DNA from: Kiritimatiellota bacterium
Lineage (GTDB): Bacteria; Verrucomicrobiota; Kiritimatiellia; RFP12; UBA1067
Length of the DNA: 9,159 nt
Assembly: GCA_009777165.1 (NCBI GenBank)
Contig: WRML01000064.1
Location: 1 to 9,159 of the forward strand
Direction of reading: 5' to 3'
A model generated the notes under the pieces. It was not told where the DNA came from. It saw nothing but the letters and a program-made list of their open reading frames with translations, and ran no database searches. Shown here one piece after another: positions 1 through 5,145 of the stretch (positions are counted from its first letter, which is position 1; each line of letters begins with the position of its first letter). The position numbers and the translations under genes are program-made.

Positions 1-86
<86 letters not shown>

Positions 87-133
87 GGATCGTGTCAAGC
101 AAAATCTTCCAGCCGATTCTTTAATCCGCTAAC

Positions 134-197
134 GGAGCACAGGCATCCCTGCCTGTGTTGTTCATTGTCATTTCACAGGCAAGGATGCCTGTGCTCC
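134..197. repeat. REP-like nested palindrome (24-bp arms)
   Basis: The left arm (134-157) and right arm (174-197) are reverse complements over 24 positions with one mismatch, separated by a 16-nt T-rich loop. Each arm is itself a small palindrome: CAGGCA-TCCC-TGCCTG on the left and CAGGCA-AGGA-TGCCTG on the right. It can therefore form one long hairpin or two short ones in tandem, as REP/BIME elements do. It lies about 140 bp upstream of the LRR gene. Its form suggests a dispersed extragenic repeat. Only this copy is in the window, so dispersal is an inference. Confidence 0.7.
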
Positions 198-211
198 ACT
201 CTTTTCGATTT

Positions 212-323
212 CCCCCGCTGTTCGGGGGGATCGGCCCTTTCCGGCGTCGGGACCGCCGGGACGTTTCCACGGAAACGGCGAGGGCCGCAACGTCCACGTC
301 CCATCATTCCCGAACAACGGGAA
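212..323 (+). promoter_or_regulatory. Possible structured leader of the LRR gene
   Basis: Four short inverted repeats follow one another before the start codon at 339: CCCCCG/CGGGGG (212-217/223-228), CCGGCG/CGCCGG (241-246/254-259), CGTTTCC/GGAAACG (262-268/271-277) and TTCCCG/CGGGAA (307-312/318-323). The last one touches the purine-rich ribosome-binding stretch (321-331). They could form a structured 5' untranslated region or include an operator. In G+C-rich DNA six-pair stems also occur by chance. No riboswitch class is recognised and no convincing -35/-10 pair was found in 87-338. Confidence 0.25.
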
Positions 324-338
324 AGGAAAGGCTCACAC

Positions 339-2045
339 ATGACCCACAAGACCATCCTCGCGGCGTTCGCGCTCGCGTCGGCAACACTCGGCGCACACGC
401 GCAATCCGCCCCGAACTCCCCCCACTGGCAACTCAGCGGCGCGAGCGGCGACCAGACCATCACCCACTATACCGACGCGACCACGCCCTCGGGCTGGAAG
501 CTCGAAGTCACCGTTAGTAGCGGCACTGTCCGCATCCGAACGGGCGCGGATGTCGGCGGCGTCAACACCGCCCCCAGTGGCGGCGGCACCCTGCCACTTG
601 CGGATACGATTTACCTCGCCAGCGATTTCAGCCAGACGCGCGACTTGACGCGGATTCTAAGTGCGAACACGGTTGACCAAGCCCCCTTCTACGCCTTCCG
701 TGGCGAAGTCACGGGTGTCGAATTCCCGTCCACGCTGACGCAAATCGGGCAAAACGCATTCGAAGAAGCCACGAATCTTGCGGCGAACATCACCATACCC
801 GCGAATGTGACACGCATTGGAATTGGCGCGTTCCGATACAGCGGCATCACGGGGCTGGCTTTTGAGGCAAACAGCCAACTCACGACCATTGACCTGCAAG
901 CGTTCCGCCATTGCAACGCCCTCACAGGGAATGTCGAAATCCCCGCTTCGGTGACGGTTATCGGCAGTTATGCGTTCTCCCCTTCCGCCATCACGGGTCT
1001 GACCTTCGAGAGCGGAAGCCAACTGGGACGAATCGCCAGCGACACGTTCCGCAACACCGCGAACCTCTCGGCGGCAGTCGAAATCCCGGCATCGGTGACG
1101 AACATCGGACCACGGGCATTCATGGTCAGCGCCGTCACGGAAATAACCTTCGAAAGCGGAAGCAGCCTCGAACACATTGACTCCGAGGCGTTCCGCGATT
1201 GCGCCAGCCTCACGGCAGTCACCATCCCCGCCAGCGTGACGGGCATGGGTAATCCTTTCGTAAATTGCGAGACGCTCGCCAGCGTCACCTTCCTCGGCGC
1301 AAGACCTCCTGCTGGAGTTCATGTATACGAAGGTGTGAATTCGGAAGGCACAATACGCGACTTAACCAACCCCAACCTCATCACCTACATCTATGCGGAA
1401 CACCTCGCCTCGTGGCAGAGTTCGGAAACCGCCTTCGGCATCATCTCCGCTGATCCCGACAGTGCCACATGGCAGAGCCGCCGCATCGTCTGCACCGACC
1501 CCGAGAACCTGCCGTACTATGTGATCGGTTTCACGGACGGGAAGTCGGTGCGCCAACAGGTCGTCGAGTTCGCGGACACGGGCGCGTCGTTCGCCCCCAT
1601 GCCCATGCGCAAGGGCTACAGCTTCCACGGCTGGAAGGACGCCAGCAACACCATCTACCTTGACGGGCACAGCATCGGCGCGAACCACCTCGCCACGGGC
1701 GGCGGCGAGTACGTCGTGCTGACCGCGCTGTGGTCGTTCGACGGCGGGGACGAGGCGTGGGTGCCCGTCACCGTCACCGGGTTCAAGGTGGACGGCGACG
1801 GCAACGCCATCATCACGTGGAACGAGAGCGAGCTCATGACCCGCCTCGGCGCGCAGTCCCCCGACGATTGCGAGTACGTCATCCACTACACCGACAGCCT
1901 CTCCGACCCGGTCCAATGGAGCCAGCTCGACGGCGGCAGCCTCGCCACCCCGCTCTGGCGTTCCTGCAACGCGCTCATCGGGCTCGACGAGGCCCCCGGC
2001 GCCAACGGGAGTATGTTCTTCAAGGTACAGGCGATTAAGAAATAA
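339..2045 (+). CDS. Secreted BspA-like leucine-rich-repeat protein (LRR_5) with InlB-type repeat
   Basis: A 568-residue protein, probably exported and involved in adhesion or binding at the cell surface. The ATG at 339 is chosen over an in-frame ATG at 165 because it has GAAAGGAAAGG (321-331) about 7 nt upstream and begins a clear Sec signal peptide (residues 1-21, cleavage likely AHA|QS). Residues ~28-120 are unassigned beta-rich sequence. Residues ~120-320 are BspA/LRR_5 repeats, with recurring 'IPxxVTxIGxxAF' and 'LTxIxxxAFRxC' phrases in a 47-48-residue double unit. Residues ~395-465 ('MRKGYSFHGWKD') resemble the Listeria-Bacteroides/InlB B-repeat (Flg_new). Residues ~476-568 form a C-terminal beta module ('YVIHYTDSLSDPVQWSQL') of the kind common in Verrucomicrobiota-like secreted proteins. 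There is no LPXTG, PEP-CTERM or transmembrane tail, so the anchoring mode is unknown. It seems to be monocistronic, since a hairpin terminator follows. Confidence 0.88.
   Translation: MTHKTILAAFALASATLGAHAQSAPNSPHWQLSGASGDQTITHYTDATTPSGWKLEVTVSSGTVRIRTGADVGGVNTAPSGGGTLPLADTIYLASDFSQTRDLTRILSANTVDQAPFYAFRGEVTGVEFPSTLTQIGQNAFEEATNLAANITIPANVTRIGIGAFRYSGITGLAFEANSQLTTIDLQAFRHCNALTGNVEIPASVTVIGSYAFSPSAITGLTFESGSQLGRIASDTFRNTANLSAAVEIPASVTNIGPRAFMVSAVTEITFESGSSLEHIDSEAFRDCASLTAVTIPASVTGMGNPFVNCETLASVTFLGARPPAGVHVYEGVNSEGTIRDLTNPNLITYIYAEHLASWQSSETAFGIISADPDSATWQSRRIVCTDPENLPYYVIGFTDGKSVRQQVVEFADTGASFAPMPMRKGYSFHGWKDASNTIYLDGHSIGANHLATGGGEYVVLTALWSFDGGDEAWVPVTVTGFKVDGDGNAIITWNESELMTRLGAQSPDDCEYVIHYTDSLSDPVQWSQLDGGSLATPLWRSCNALIGLDEAPGANGSMFFKVQAIKK
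795..1223 (+). repeat. In-frame tandem repeat of 144 bp inside the LRR gene
   Basis: The LRR_5 double unit repeats at the DNA level. 'ITIP/VEIP' starts fall at codons 153, 201, 249 and 296 (positions 795, 939, 1083 and 1224), a spacing of 144, 144 and 141 bp. A DNA phrase beginning TTTGAGGCAAACAGC at 861 recurs as TTCGAGAGCGGAAGC at 1005 and TTCGAAAGCGGAAGC at 1149, exactly 144 bp apart. Partial units lie on both sides. Such arrays can expand or contract by recombination and change the length of the binding surface. Confidence 0.8.
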
Positions 2046-2110
2046 GGCGTAAGAGATAGGCCGCAAGAAATAGGCGCAGGGCTGGCGTTACACAGCCCCA
2101 CGGGTTTACG

Positions 2111-2148
2111 GGTTTTGGGCAGGCTCAAAGGGCCTGCCCAAAACCTTT
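2111..2148 (+). terminator. Rho-independent-like terminator of the LRR gene
   Basis: A perfect 14-bp inverted repeat (2111-2124 and 2132-2145, arm GGTTTTGGGCAGGC) with a 7-nt loop lies 65 bp after the LRR stop codon. Only a short T run (TTT, 2146-2148) follows, so the U-tract is weak, but the stem is long and G+C-rich in its loop-proximal half. It is the best terminator candidate in the window. Confidence 0.65.
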
Positions 2149-2149
2149 G

Positions 2150-2205
2150 GAGAGGAGAGAGGAGAGAGGAGAAAATTAGGAATGTAGGAATTAGGAATTA
2201 GGAAT
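2150..2205 (+). repeat. Heptamer microsatellites GAGAGGA and TAGGAAT
   Basis: Three exact GAGAGGA units (2150-2170) are followed, after a short junction, by four TAGGAAT units (2177-2183, 2185-2191, 2192-2198, 2199-2205; one extra base after the first). A G-rich tract with lone A interruptions follows (2206-2224) that could form a G-quadruplex. The TAGGAAT heptamer is the reverse complement of the ATTCCTA units at 6154-6181, so the same repeat family flanks two regions of the window. It is not coding. Confidence 0.8.
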
Positions 2206-2224
2206 GGGGGGAGGGGGGGGAGGG

Positions 2225-2269
2225 AGCCCCTTTTGAAAGGGGGTGGCCGGTATTCCGGCCGGGGGTTTG
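2225..2269 (+). repeat. Double-hairpin element, copy 1
   Basis: Reads AGCCCC-TTTTGAAAGGGGG, then TG, then GGCCGG-TATT-CCGGCC, then GGGGGTTTG. Hairpin 1 is C4TT/AAGGGG around a central TTGA. Hairpin 2 is a 6-bp stem with a TATT loop. This copy has four C in the first arm where the others have five. It lies downstream of, and in the same direction as, the LRR gene, and copy 2 follows in direct tandem after 2 nt. Confidence 0.8.
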
Positions 2270-2271
2270 CC

Positions 2272-2317
2272 AGCCCCCTTTTGAAAGGGGGTGGCCGGTA
2301 TTCCGGCCGGGGGTTTG
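2272..2317 (+). repeat. Double-hairpin element, copy 2
   Basis: Identical to copy 1 apart from one extra C in the first arm (CCCCCTTTTGAAAGGGGG). Hairpin 2 is GGCCGG/CCGGCC with loop TATT, and the GGGGGTTTG tail is intact. Same orientation as the LRR gene. It is separated by 24 nt from copy 3, which is inverted relative to it, so copies 2 and 3 together make a large imperfect palindrome. Confidence 0.82.
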
Positions 2318-2329
2318 TTCTCCTACCAG

Positions 2330-2402
2330 ACCGCCCGAAAACAAACCCCCGCCCCCGAATACGGGGGCACCCCCTTTTAAAAGGGGGCTTTCTTGTCAGC
2401 CC
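2330..2402. repeat. 73-bp direct repeat, left copy
   Basis: Nearly identical to 2456-2528, 126 bp away. Both start ACCGCCCG, contain a complete double-hairpin element in minus orientation, and end CTTTCTTGTC(A/C)GCCC. Only a handful of substitutions separate them, and those in the hairpins keep pairing. The shared flank beyond the hairpin element shows that the duplicated or mobile unit here is longer than the ~46-bp hairpin core. Confidence 0.8.
2342..2389 (-). repeat. Double-hairpin element, copy 3
   Basis: On the minus strand: AGCCCCC-TTTTAAAA-GGGGG, TG, GCCCCCG-TATT-CGGGGGC, GGGGGTTTG (tail slightly offset). Hairpin 1 has a fully palindromic TTTTAAAA centre. Hairpin 2 has a 7-bp stem whose sequence differs from that of copies 1-2 on both arms while pairing is kept. 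It points the same way as the minus-strand operon ending at 2630. Confidence 0.82.
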
Positions 2403-2422
2403 CTACAGCCTGCTGCCCCATT

Positions 2423-2449
2423 GTCCCGTAGTCCTGTAGTCCCGTAGTC
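2423..2449. repeat. Octamer microsatellite GTCCCGTA
   Basis: Three tandem 8-bp units (GTCCCGTA, GTCCTGTA, GTCCCGTA) plus a partial GTC lie between the two 73-bp direct repeats. Non-coding and short, but in exact phase. The 8-bp period differs from the 7-bp arrays nearby. Confidence 0.7.
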
Positions 2450-2455
2450 GGAGGG

Positions 2456-2528
2456 ACCGCCCGGAAACAAACCCCCGCCCCCGGATACGGGGGCACCCCC
2501 TTTCAAAAGGGGGCTTTCTTGTCCGCCC
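2456..2528. repeat. 73-bp direct repeat, right copy
   Basis: The partner of 2330-2402, with double-hairpin copy 4 inside. See the left copy for the shared ends. The 53-nt spacer between the two repeats is occupied largely by the octamer microsatellite. Confidence 0.8.
2468..2515 (-). repeat. Double-hairpin element, copy 4
   Basis: On the minus strand: CCCCCTTTTGAAAGGGGG, TG, GCCCCCG-TATC-CGGGGGC, GGGGGTTTG. Hairpin 2 is a 7-bp stem and only the loop differs from copy 3. It is the first element reached by transcription leaving the minus-strand operon (stop at 2630), about 115 nt downstream. Confidence 0.82.
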
Positions 2529-2529
2529 A

Positions 2530-2551
2530 GGGCGCACACGCGGGTGCGCCC
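2530..2551. repeat. 8-bp hairpin downstream of the Tat operon
   Basis: GGGCGCAC (2530-2537) and GTGCGCCC (2544-2551) are perfect complements around a 6-nt loop, about 80 nt past the cysteine-hydrolase stop codon on the minus strand. No T-run follows it in that direction, so it is a weak candidate for an intrinsic terminator. It could help processing or be another dispersed repeat. The next stretch (2562-2629) holds A-runs, a 6-bp inverted repeat (ATTTGC/GCAAAT, 2562-2567/2577-2582) and the word ATCTGCG twice (2571 and 2610), and no gene. Confidence 0.45.
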
Positions 2552-2629
2552 CTACTAAATCATTTGCCTGATCTGCGCAAATCAAAAAAATCAGCGTTAT
2601 CTGCGTGCAAAAAAAATCCTTTGGGCGGG

Positions 2630-3526
2630 TTAGACATTGCCCGTGTCGTCCTTGAAGCGGAACGGGGGCTCTCCGGTGAAGTCGGACGAGGTGATGGTCG
2701 GGCAGATGTATTTCTCGATGTGGTCGATGATGCGGTCCGTCCCCCGGAAGTGGGACACGTTGGGCCATTTCCTGGAGTTGTACATCGTGTCCGTCATGTC
2801 GCGCATCAGGACGACGTTGTTGCCGAGCCGTACCTGCTGGCGGAGCCCGAAGGGGCGGCCGGAGACGCACATGTTCAGGTGGACGCCCATCAGGATGACG
2901 TTCGTGATCCCTTTCGCTTTCAGGTAGGAGGCGATCGCGATGCCGGAGTCGGTGATCAAATCCTTCTCCTCGTCAATGACCAGGGCCTCGGTCTGGCGTT
3001 TCCACGGGTTGCCCGACTTGCACTTCGGATCGCAGTCGCAGCCGCCGTCGCCTTGGTCGATCGGCCACTTGGCGTTCTCTTCCGAGGGCAGGCTGTTGCA
3101 CCATTTCTCCCCGCCCAGGATCGCGCGGACCCCGGGGTCGTCGTATCCGGACTGGATGCGCTTGCGCGCCGGGGAGTCCTCGTAGAACTTCATGCAGTCG
3201 CTCGGGGCGTGGATGATCGTCACGCCGCGGTCCCGGGCGATCGTCAGCACCTTGTTCATGACAGGTGCCAGCTCCGCGACCCGCGCCGTCGCGCCCTTGC
3301 ACCAGTGCTCGTTCCACATGTCGCTGATGATGATCGCGGTCTCCTGCGCCTTCCAAAGGCTGGTGTCCTGCTGGACGACCGGCTCGGGGACGGTCTTCTT
3401 GCGGGGGTTCACCGTGAGCCCGCCCGCCGGGGCCGCCTGTGCCGAAGCCGGCCGCTGCGACAGCATCACCATCCCAGCCGCCCCCCCGGTCATCCTCAAA
3501 AACGTTCTTCTGTTCGCACGCATCAT
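2630..3526 (-). CDS. Tat-exported isochorismatase-like cysteine hydrolase
   Basis: A 298-residue member of the isochorismatase/nicotinamidase-like cysteine hydrolase superfamily. Members cleave C-N or ether bonds; the substrate here cannot be told. The ATG at 3526 (a second ATG follows directly) has AAGGAGGAG upstream with ~7 nt spacing. Residues 1-30 are a twin-arginine signal (RRTFLRMTGGAAG, then a hydrophobic stretch, then ASAQA). The proposed triad is D69 in 'IIISDMWNEHW', K188 in 'EEKDLITDSG', and C220 in 'GVHLNMCVSG', the family's usual 'GVxTNxCV' position. At about 298 residues it is longer than the typical ~200. The extra length is the leader and an insert around residues 115-175 carrying C143 and a 'CDCDPKC' cluster (C163, C165, C169). 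It is the second gene of an operon, 21 nt after the oxidoreductase. The family call is secure; triad positions rest on motif spacing. Confidence 0.85.
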   Translation of the reverse strand: MMRANRRTFLRMTGGAAGMVMLSQRPASAQAAPAGGLTVNPRKKTVPEPVVQQDTSLWKAQETAIIISDMWNEHWCKGATARVAELAPVMNKVLTIARDRGVTIIHAPSDCMKFYEDSPARKRIQSGYDDPGVRAILGGEKWCNSLPSEENAKWPIDQGDGGCDCDPKCKSGNPWKRQTEALVIDEEKDLITDSGIAIASYLKAKGITNVILMGVHLNMCVSGRPFGLRQQVRLGNNVVLMRDMTDTMYNSRKWPNVSHFRGTDRIIDHIEKYICPTITSSDFTGEPPFRFKDDTGNV

Positions 3527-3547
3527 CCTGTCTCCTCCTTTTTTTGT

Positions 3548-4936
3548 TTAGACGTTCAGTTCATATCCCTGCCGGTACGACGGTGTGACCATCGCGTCGG
3601 CCTCCGGGCAATTCGTGATGCGCATGGCTTGCGCGTCCCATTCGAGTTTGACGCCGGGGTTGCGGATGGCGATGGCGCCCAGCAGCGCGGTCTCGACCTC
3701 GGCGCCTACGGCGTGGAAATCGCTCCCTGCCGTGCGCCCGGTCTTGATGGCGTTCACGAAATCGCGGTGGTGGTCGCCGACGCCCAGGTTGCGGTAGCCG
3801 CCGAGCGCCTTCGTCTGCACCAGCCCCTTCATCTTCTCCTCCGGGATGACCCTGCACGCCTCCGCCCCGTGCGATCCGTAGGTCAGCGTGTTTTCGGTGC
3901 CGTAGACGATCGCCCCGGCCCGGCCCCCGAGATCGCCCCCCTCCTCGTTGCCGAGGGTGCGCCCCTCCTCCAGCTCGGGCGGGCGCGGCACGTCCTTGCA
4001 GAAGCTCCCGTGGTGCCAGAGGATACTCAGCGGCTTCCGGTTGACGAGCTCAAACCCGAACGTGATGCGGCTGTCGTTCGGGTAGGCCAGCGCGTGCTTC
4101 TGCTTGTCCCAGCCCGGCGTCACCTCCGCCTGGATGGTCGTCGGGGGGGGGAGCCTCAGCGCCGTGAAGATCGGGTCAAGCACATGGCAGGCCATATCCC
4201 CCGGCTGCCCCGTGCCGAACGGGGTCCACGCGCGCCACGCCCCCGGCGCGAACTTCGGGTTGTAGGGGTGGAACGGCGACGGGCCGACCCAGCGGTCCCA
4301 GTCCAGCTCCTTCGGCACGGGGTATTCCTTCGCAAGGTCCGGCAGATGGTTCTGCGAGTTGAACATCCCCTGCGTGACCCACGCGTGGACCTCGGTGATG
4401 CGCCCCAGCACCCCCCTCTGCACCCACGAGGCGAAAACCGAATTGCTCTCGAACGAACGCCCCTGGTTGCCCATCTGCGTCACGACCTTGTAACGCGCCG
4501 CGCCCTCCAGCAGCTTGCGGACCTCCCAGACGGTCCGCGCGAGGGGCTTTTCGAGATAGACGTGCTTGCCGCGCTGCATCGCCTCCAGCGCGGGCAAGGC
4601 GTGCCAATGGTCCGGCGTGGCGATGATGACCGCGTCCGTGTCCTTCCCCAGCTCGTCATACATCTTGCGGTAGTCGTCGAACACCTTCGCGCCGGGGTTC
4701 TCCTTTTTCGCCGCACCTGCCGCGCGCGCGTCGAGGTCCGCGAAGGCGATGACCTTGCCCACGTTCGCGAACCCCTGCAGATTCCTGCGCCCCTGCCCGC
4801 CGACGCCGATACCGACGGCACAGACCGTCTCGCTAGGCGGCGTCTCGCCGCTCGCCGCGATCAACCTGCGCGGAAGGATCATGAATCCTGCCGCCCCCCC
4901 TGATGTCCTCAAAAACGATCGCCTGCCTGCCTGCAT
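3548..4936 (-). CDS. Tat-exported Gfo/Idh/MocA-family oxidoreductase
   Basis: A 462-residue NAD(P)-dependent oxidoreductase of the Gfo/Idh/MocA family, which usually oxidises or reduces sugars, inositols or their derivatives. The ATG at 4936 is chosen because AGGAGG (4945-4950) lies 8 nt upstream and the protein then begins with a Tat signal (RRSFLRTSGGAAGF, residues 5-18). An in-frame upstream ATG at 4996 would bury that signal. Rossmann domain: 'GIGVGGQGRRN' (43-52), 'FADLDAR' (65-71), 'ATPDHWHALPA' (106-116) and the family's EKP motif 'YLEKPLAR' (K130). The C-terminal part ('LDWDRWVGPSPFHPYNP', ~211-227; 'PGDMACHVLDP', ~245-255) matches the bacterial C-terminal domain seen in Planctomycetes, Bacteroidetes and Verrucomicrobiota paralogues. 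It is first in the operon with the cysteine hydrolase. Such proteins often have a cofactor loaded in the cytoplasm before folded export through Tat. The exact substrate is unknown. Confidence 0.92.
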   Translation of the reverse strand: MQAGRRSFLRTSGGAAGFMILPRRLIAASGETPPSETVCAVGIGVGGQGRRNLQGFANVGKVIAFADLDARAAGAAKKENPGAKVFDDYRKMYDELGKDTDAVIIATPDHWHALPALEAMQRGKHVYLEKPLARTVWEVRKLLEGAARYKVVTQMGNQGRSFESNSVFASWVQRGVLGRITEVHAWVTQGMFNSQNHLPDLAKEYPVPKELDWDRWVGPSPFHPYNPKFAPGAWRAWTPFGTGQPGDMACHVLDPIFTALRLPPPTTIQAEVTPGWDKQKHALAYPNDSRITFGFELVNRKPLSILWHHGSFCKDVPRPPELEEGRTLGNEEGGDLGGRAGAIVYGTENTLTYGSHGAEACRVIPEEKMKGLVQTKALGGYRNLGVGDHHRDFVNAIKTGRTAGSDFHAVGAEVETALLGAIAIRNPGVKLEWDAQAMRITNCPEADAMVTPSYRQGYELNV

Positions 4937-5006
4937 CCCCTTTTCCTCCTGATAAAAAGAAAACGATACGATAATCCTTTCCCGTGGAAAACACAAGCCT
5001 TATTTT

Positions 5007-5012
5007 ATTATA
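5007..5012 (-). promoter_or_regulatory. Candidate -10 box of the Tat operon
   Basis: A perfect TATAAT on the minus strand lies about 70 nt upstream of the oxidoreductase start, in a short A+T-rich island. No good -35 hexamer sits 16-18 nt further upstream; the sequence there is GC-rich. Just upstream lie two GTAC words (5016-5019 and 5025-5028 on the plus strand) and two copies of ACAGGGGGCT (5027-5036, 5040-5049), which could be an activator site. A weak-to-moderate prediction. Confidence 0.35.
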
Positions 5013-5082
5013 AGTGTACAACGGGTACAGGGGGCTGGCACAGGGGGCTATGTTTTGGCGGTTTTTAGTTTTTAGTTTGGAT

Positions 5083-5111
5083 TTGCAATTATCTAAGGGA
5101 TGGGGTAAACT
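5083..5111 (+). promoter_or_regulatory. Candidate promoter of the orphan gene
   Basis: TTGCAA (5083-5088) and TAAACT (5106-5111) are separated by 17 nt and lie 35 nt upstream of the GTG start at 5146, with an AGGGAG ribosome-binding site (5133-5138) between. Both hexamers depart from the sigma-70 consensus at two positions each. The preceding GTTTTTA-type T-runs (5061-5079) give an A+T-rich upstream region. Confidence 0.35.
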
Positions 5112-5145
5112 GAAAACGTTTTAACAATCAATAGGGAGTTCTAAA

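Noticed and set aside
165..338. N-terminal extension of the LRR protein from the ATG at 165
   Set aside because: The extension is Arg/Pro-rich, crosses the REP-like palindrome, and would bury the signal peptide that starts at 339.
657..2066. Minus-strand frames of 221 and 234 codons opposite the LRR gene
   Set aside because: The periodicity of the plus-strand LRR repeats is mirrored in them and the composition is not protein-like.
2206..2224. G-quadruplex as a functional element
   Set aside because: The G-tract could form one, but it is continuous with the microsatellite and there is no further evidence of function.
2225..2528. CRISPR array
   Set aside because: Repeats are inverted as well as direct, palindromic, unevenly spaced and without unique spacers of constant length. 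No cas genes are present.
2519..4903. A 794-codon plus-strand open frame opposite the Tat operon
   Set aside because: Shadow frame of G+C-rich genes. Its translation is Arg/Asp/Val-rich low-complexity sequence with no domain, while the minus strand shows clear motifs, ribosome-binding sites and Tat leaders.
4937..4996. Upstream in-frame ATG at 4996 for the oxidoreductase
   Set aside because: It would put 20 extra residues before the Tat motif. The ATG at 4936 has AGGAGG 8 nt upstream.
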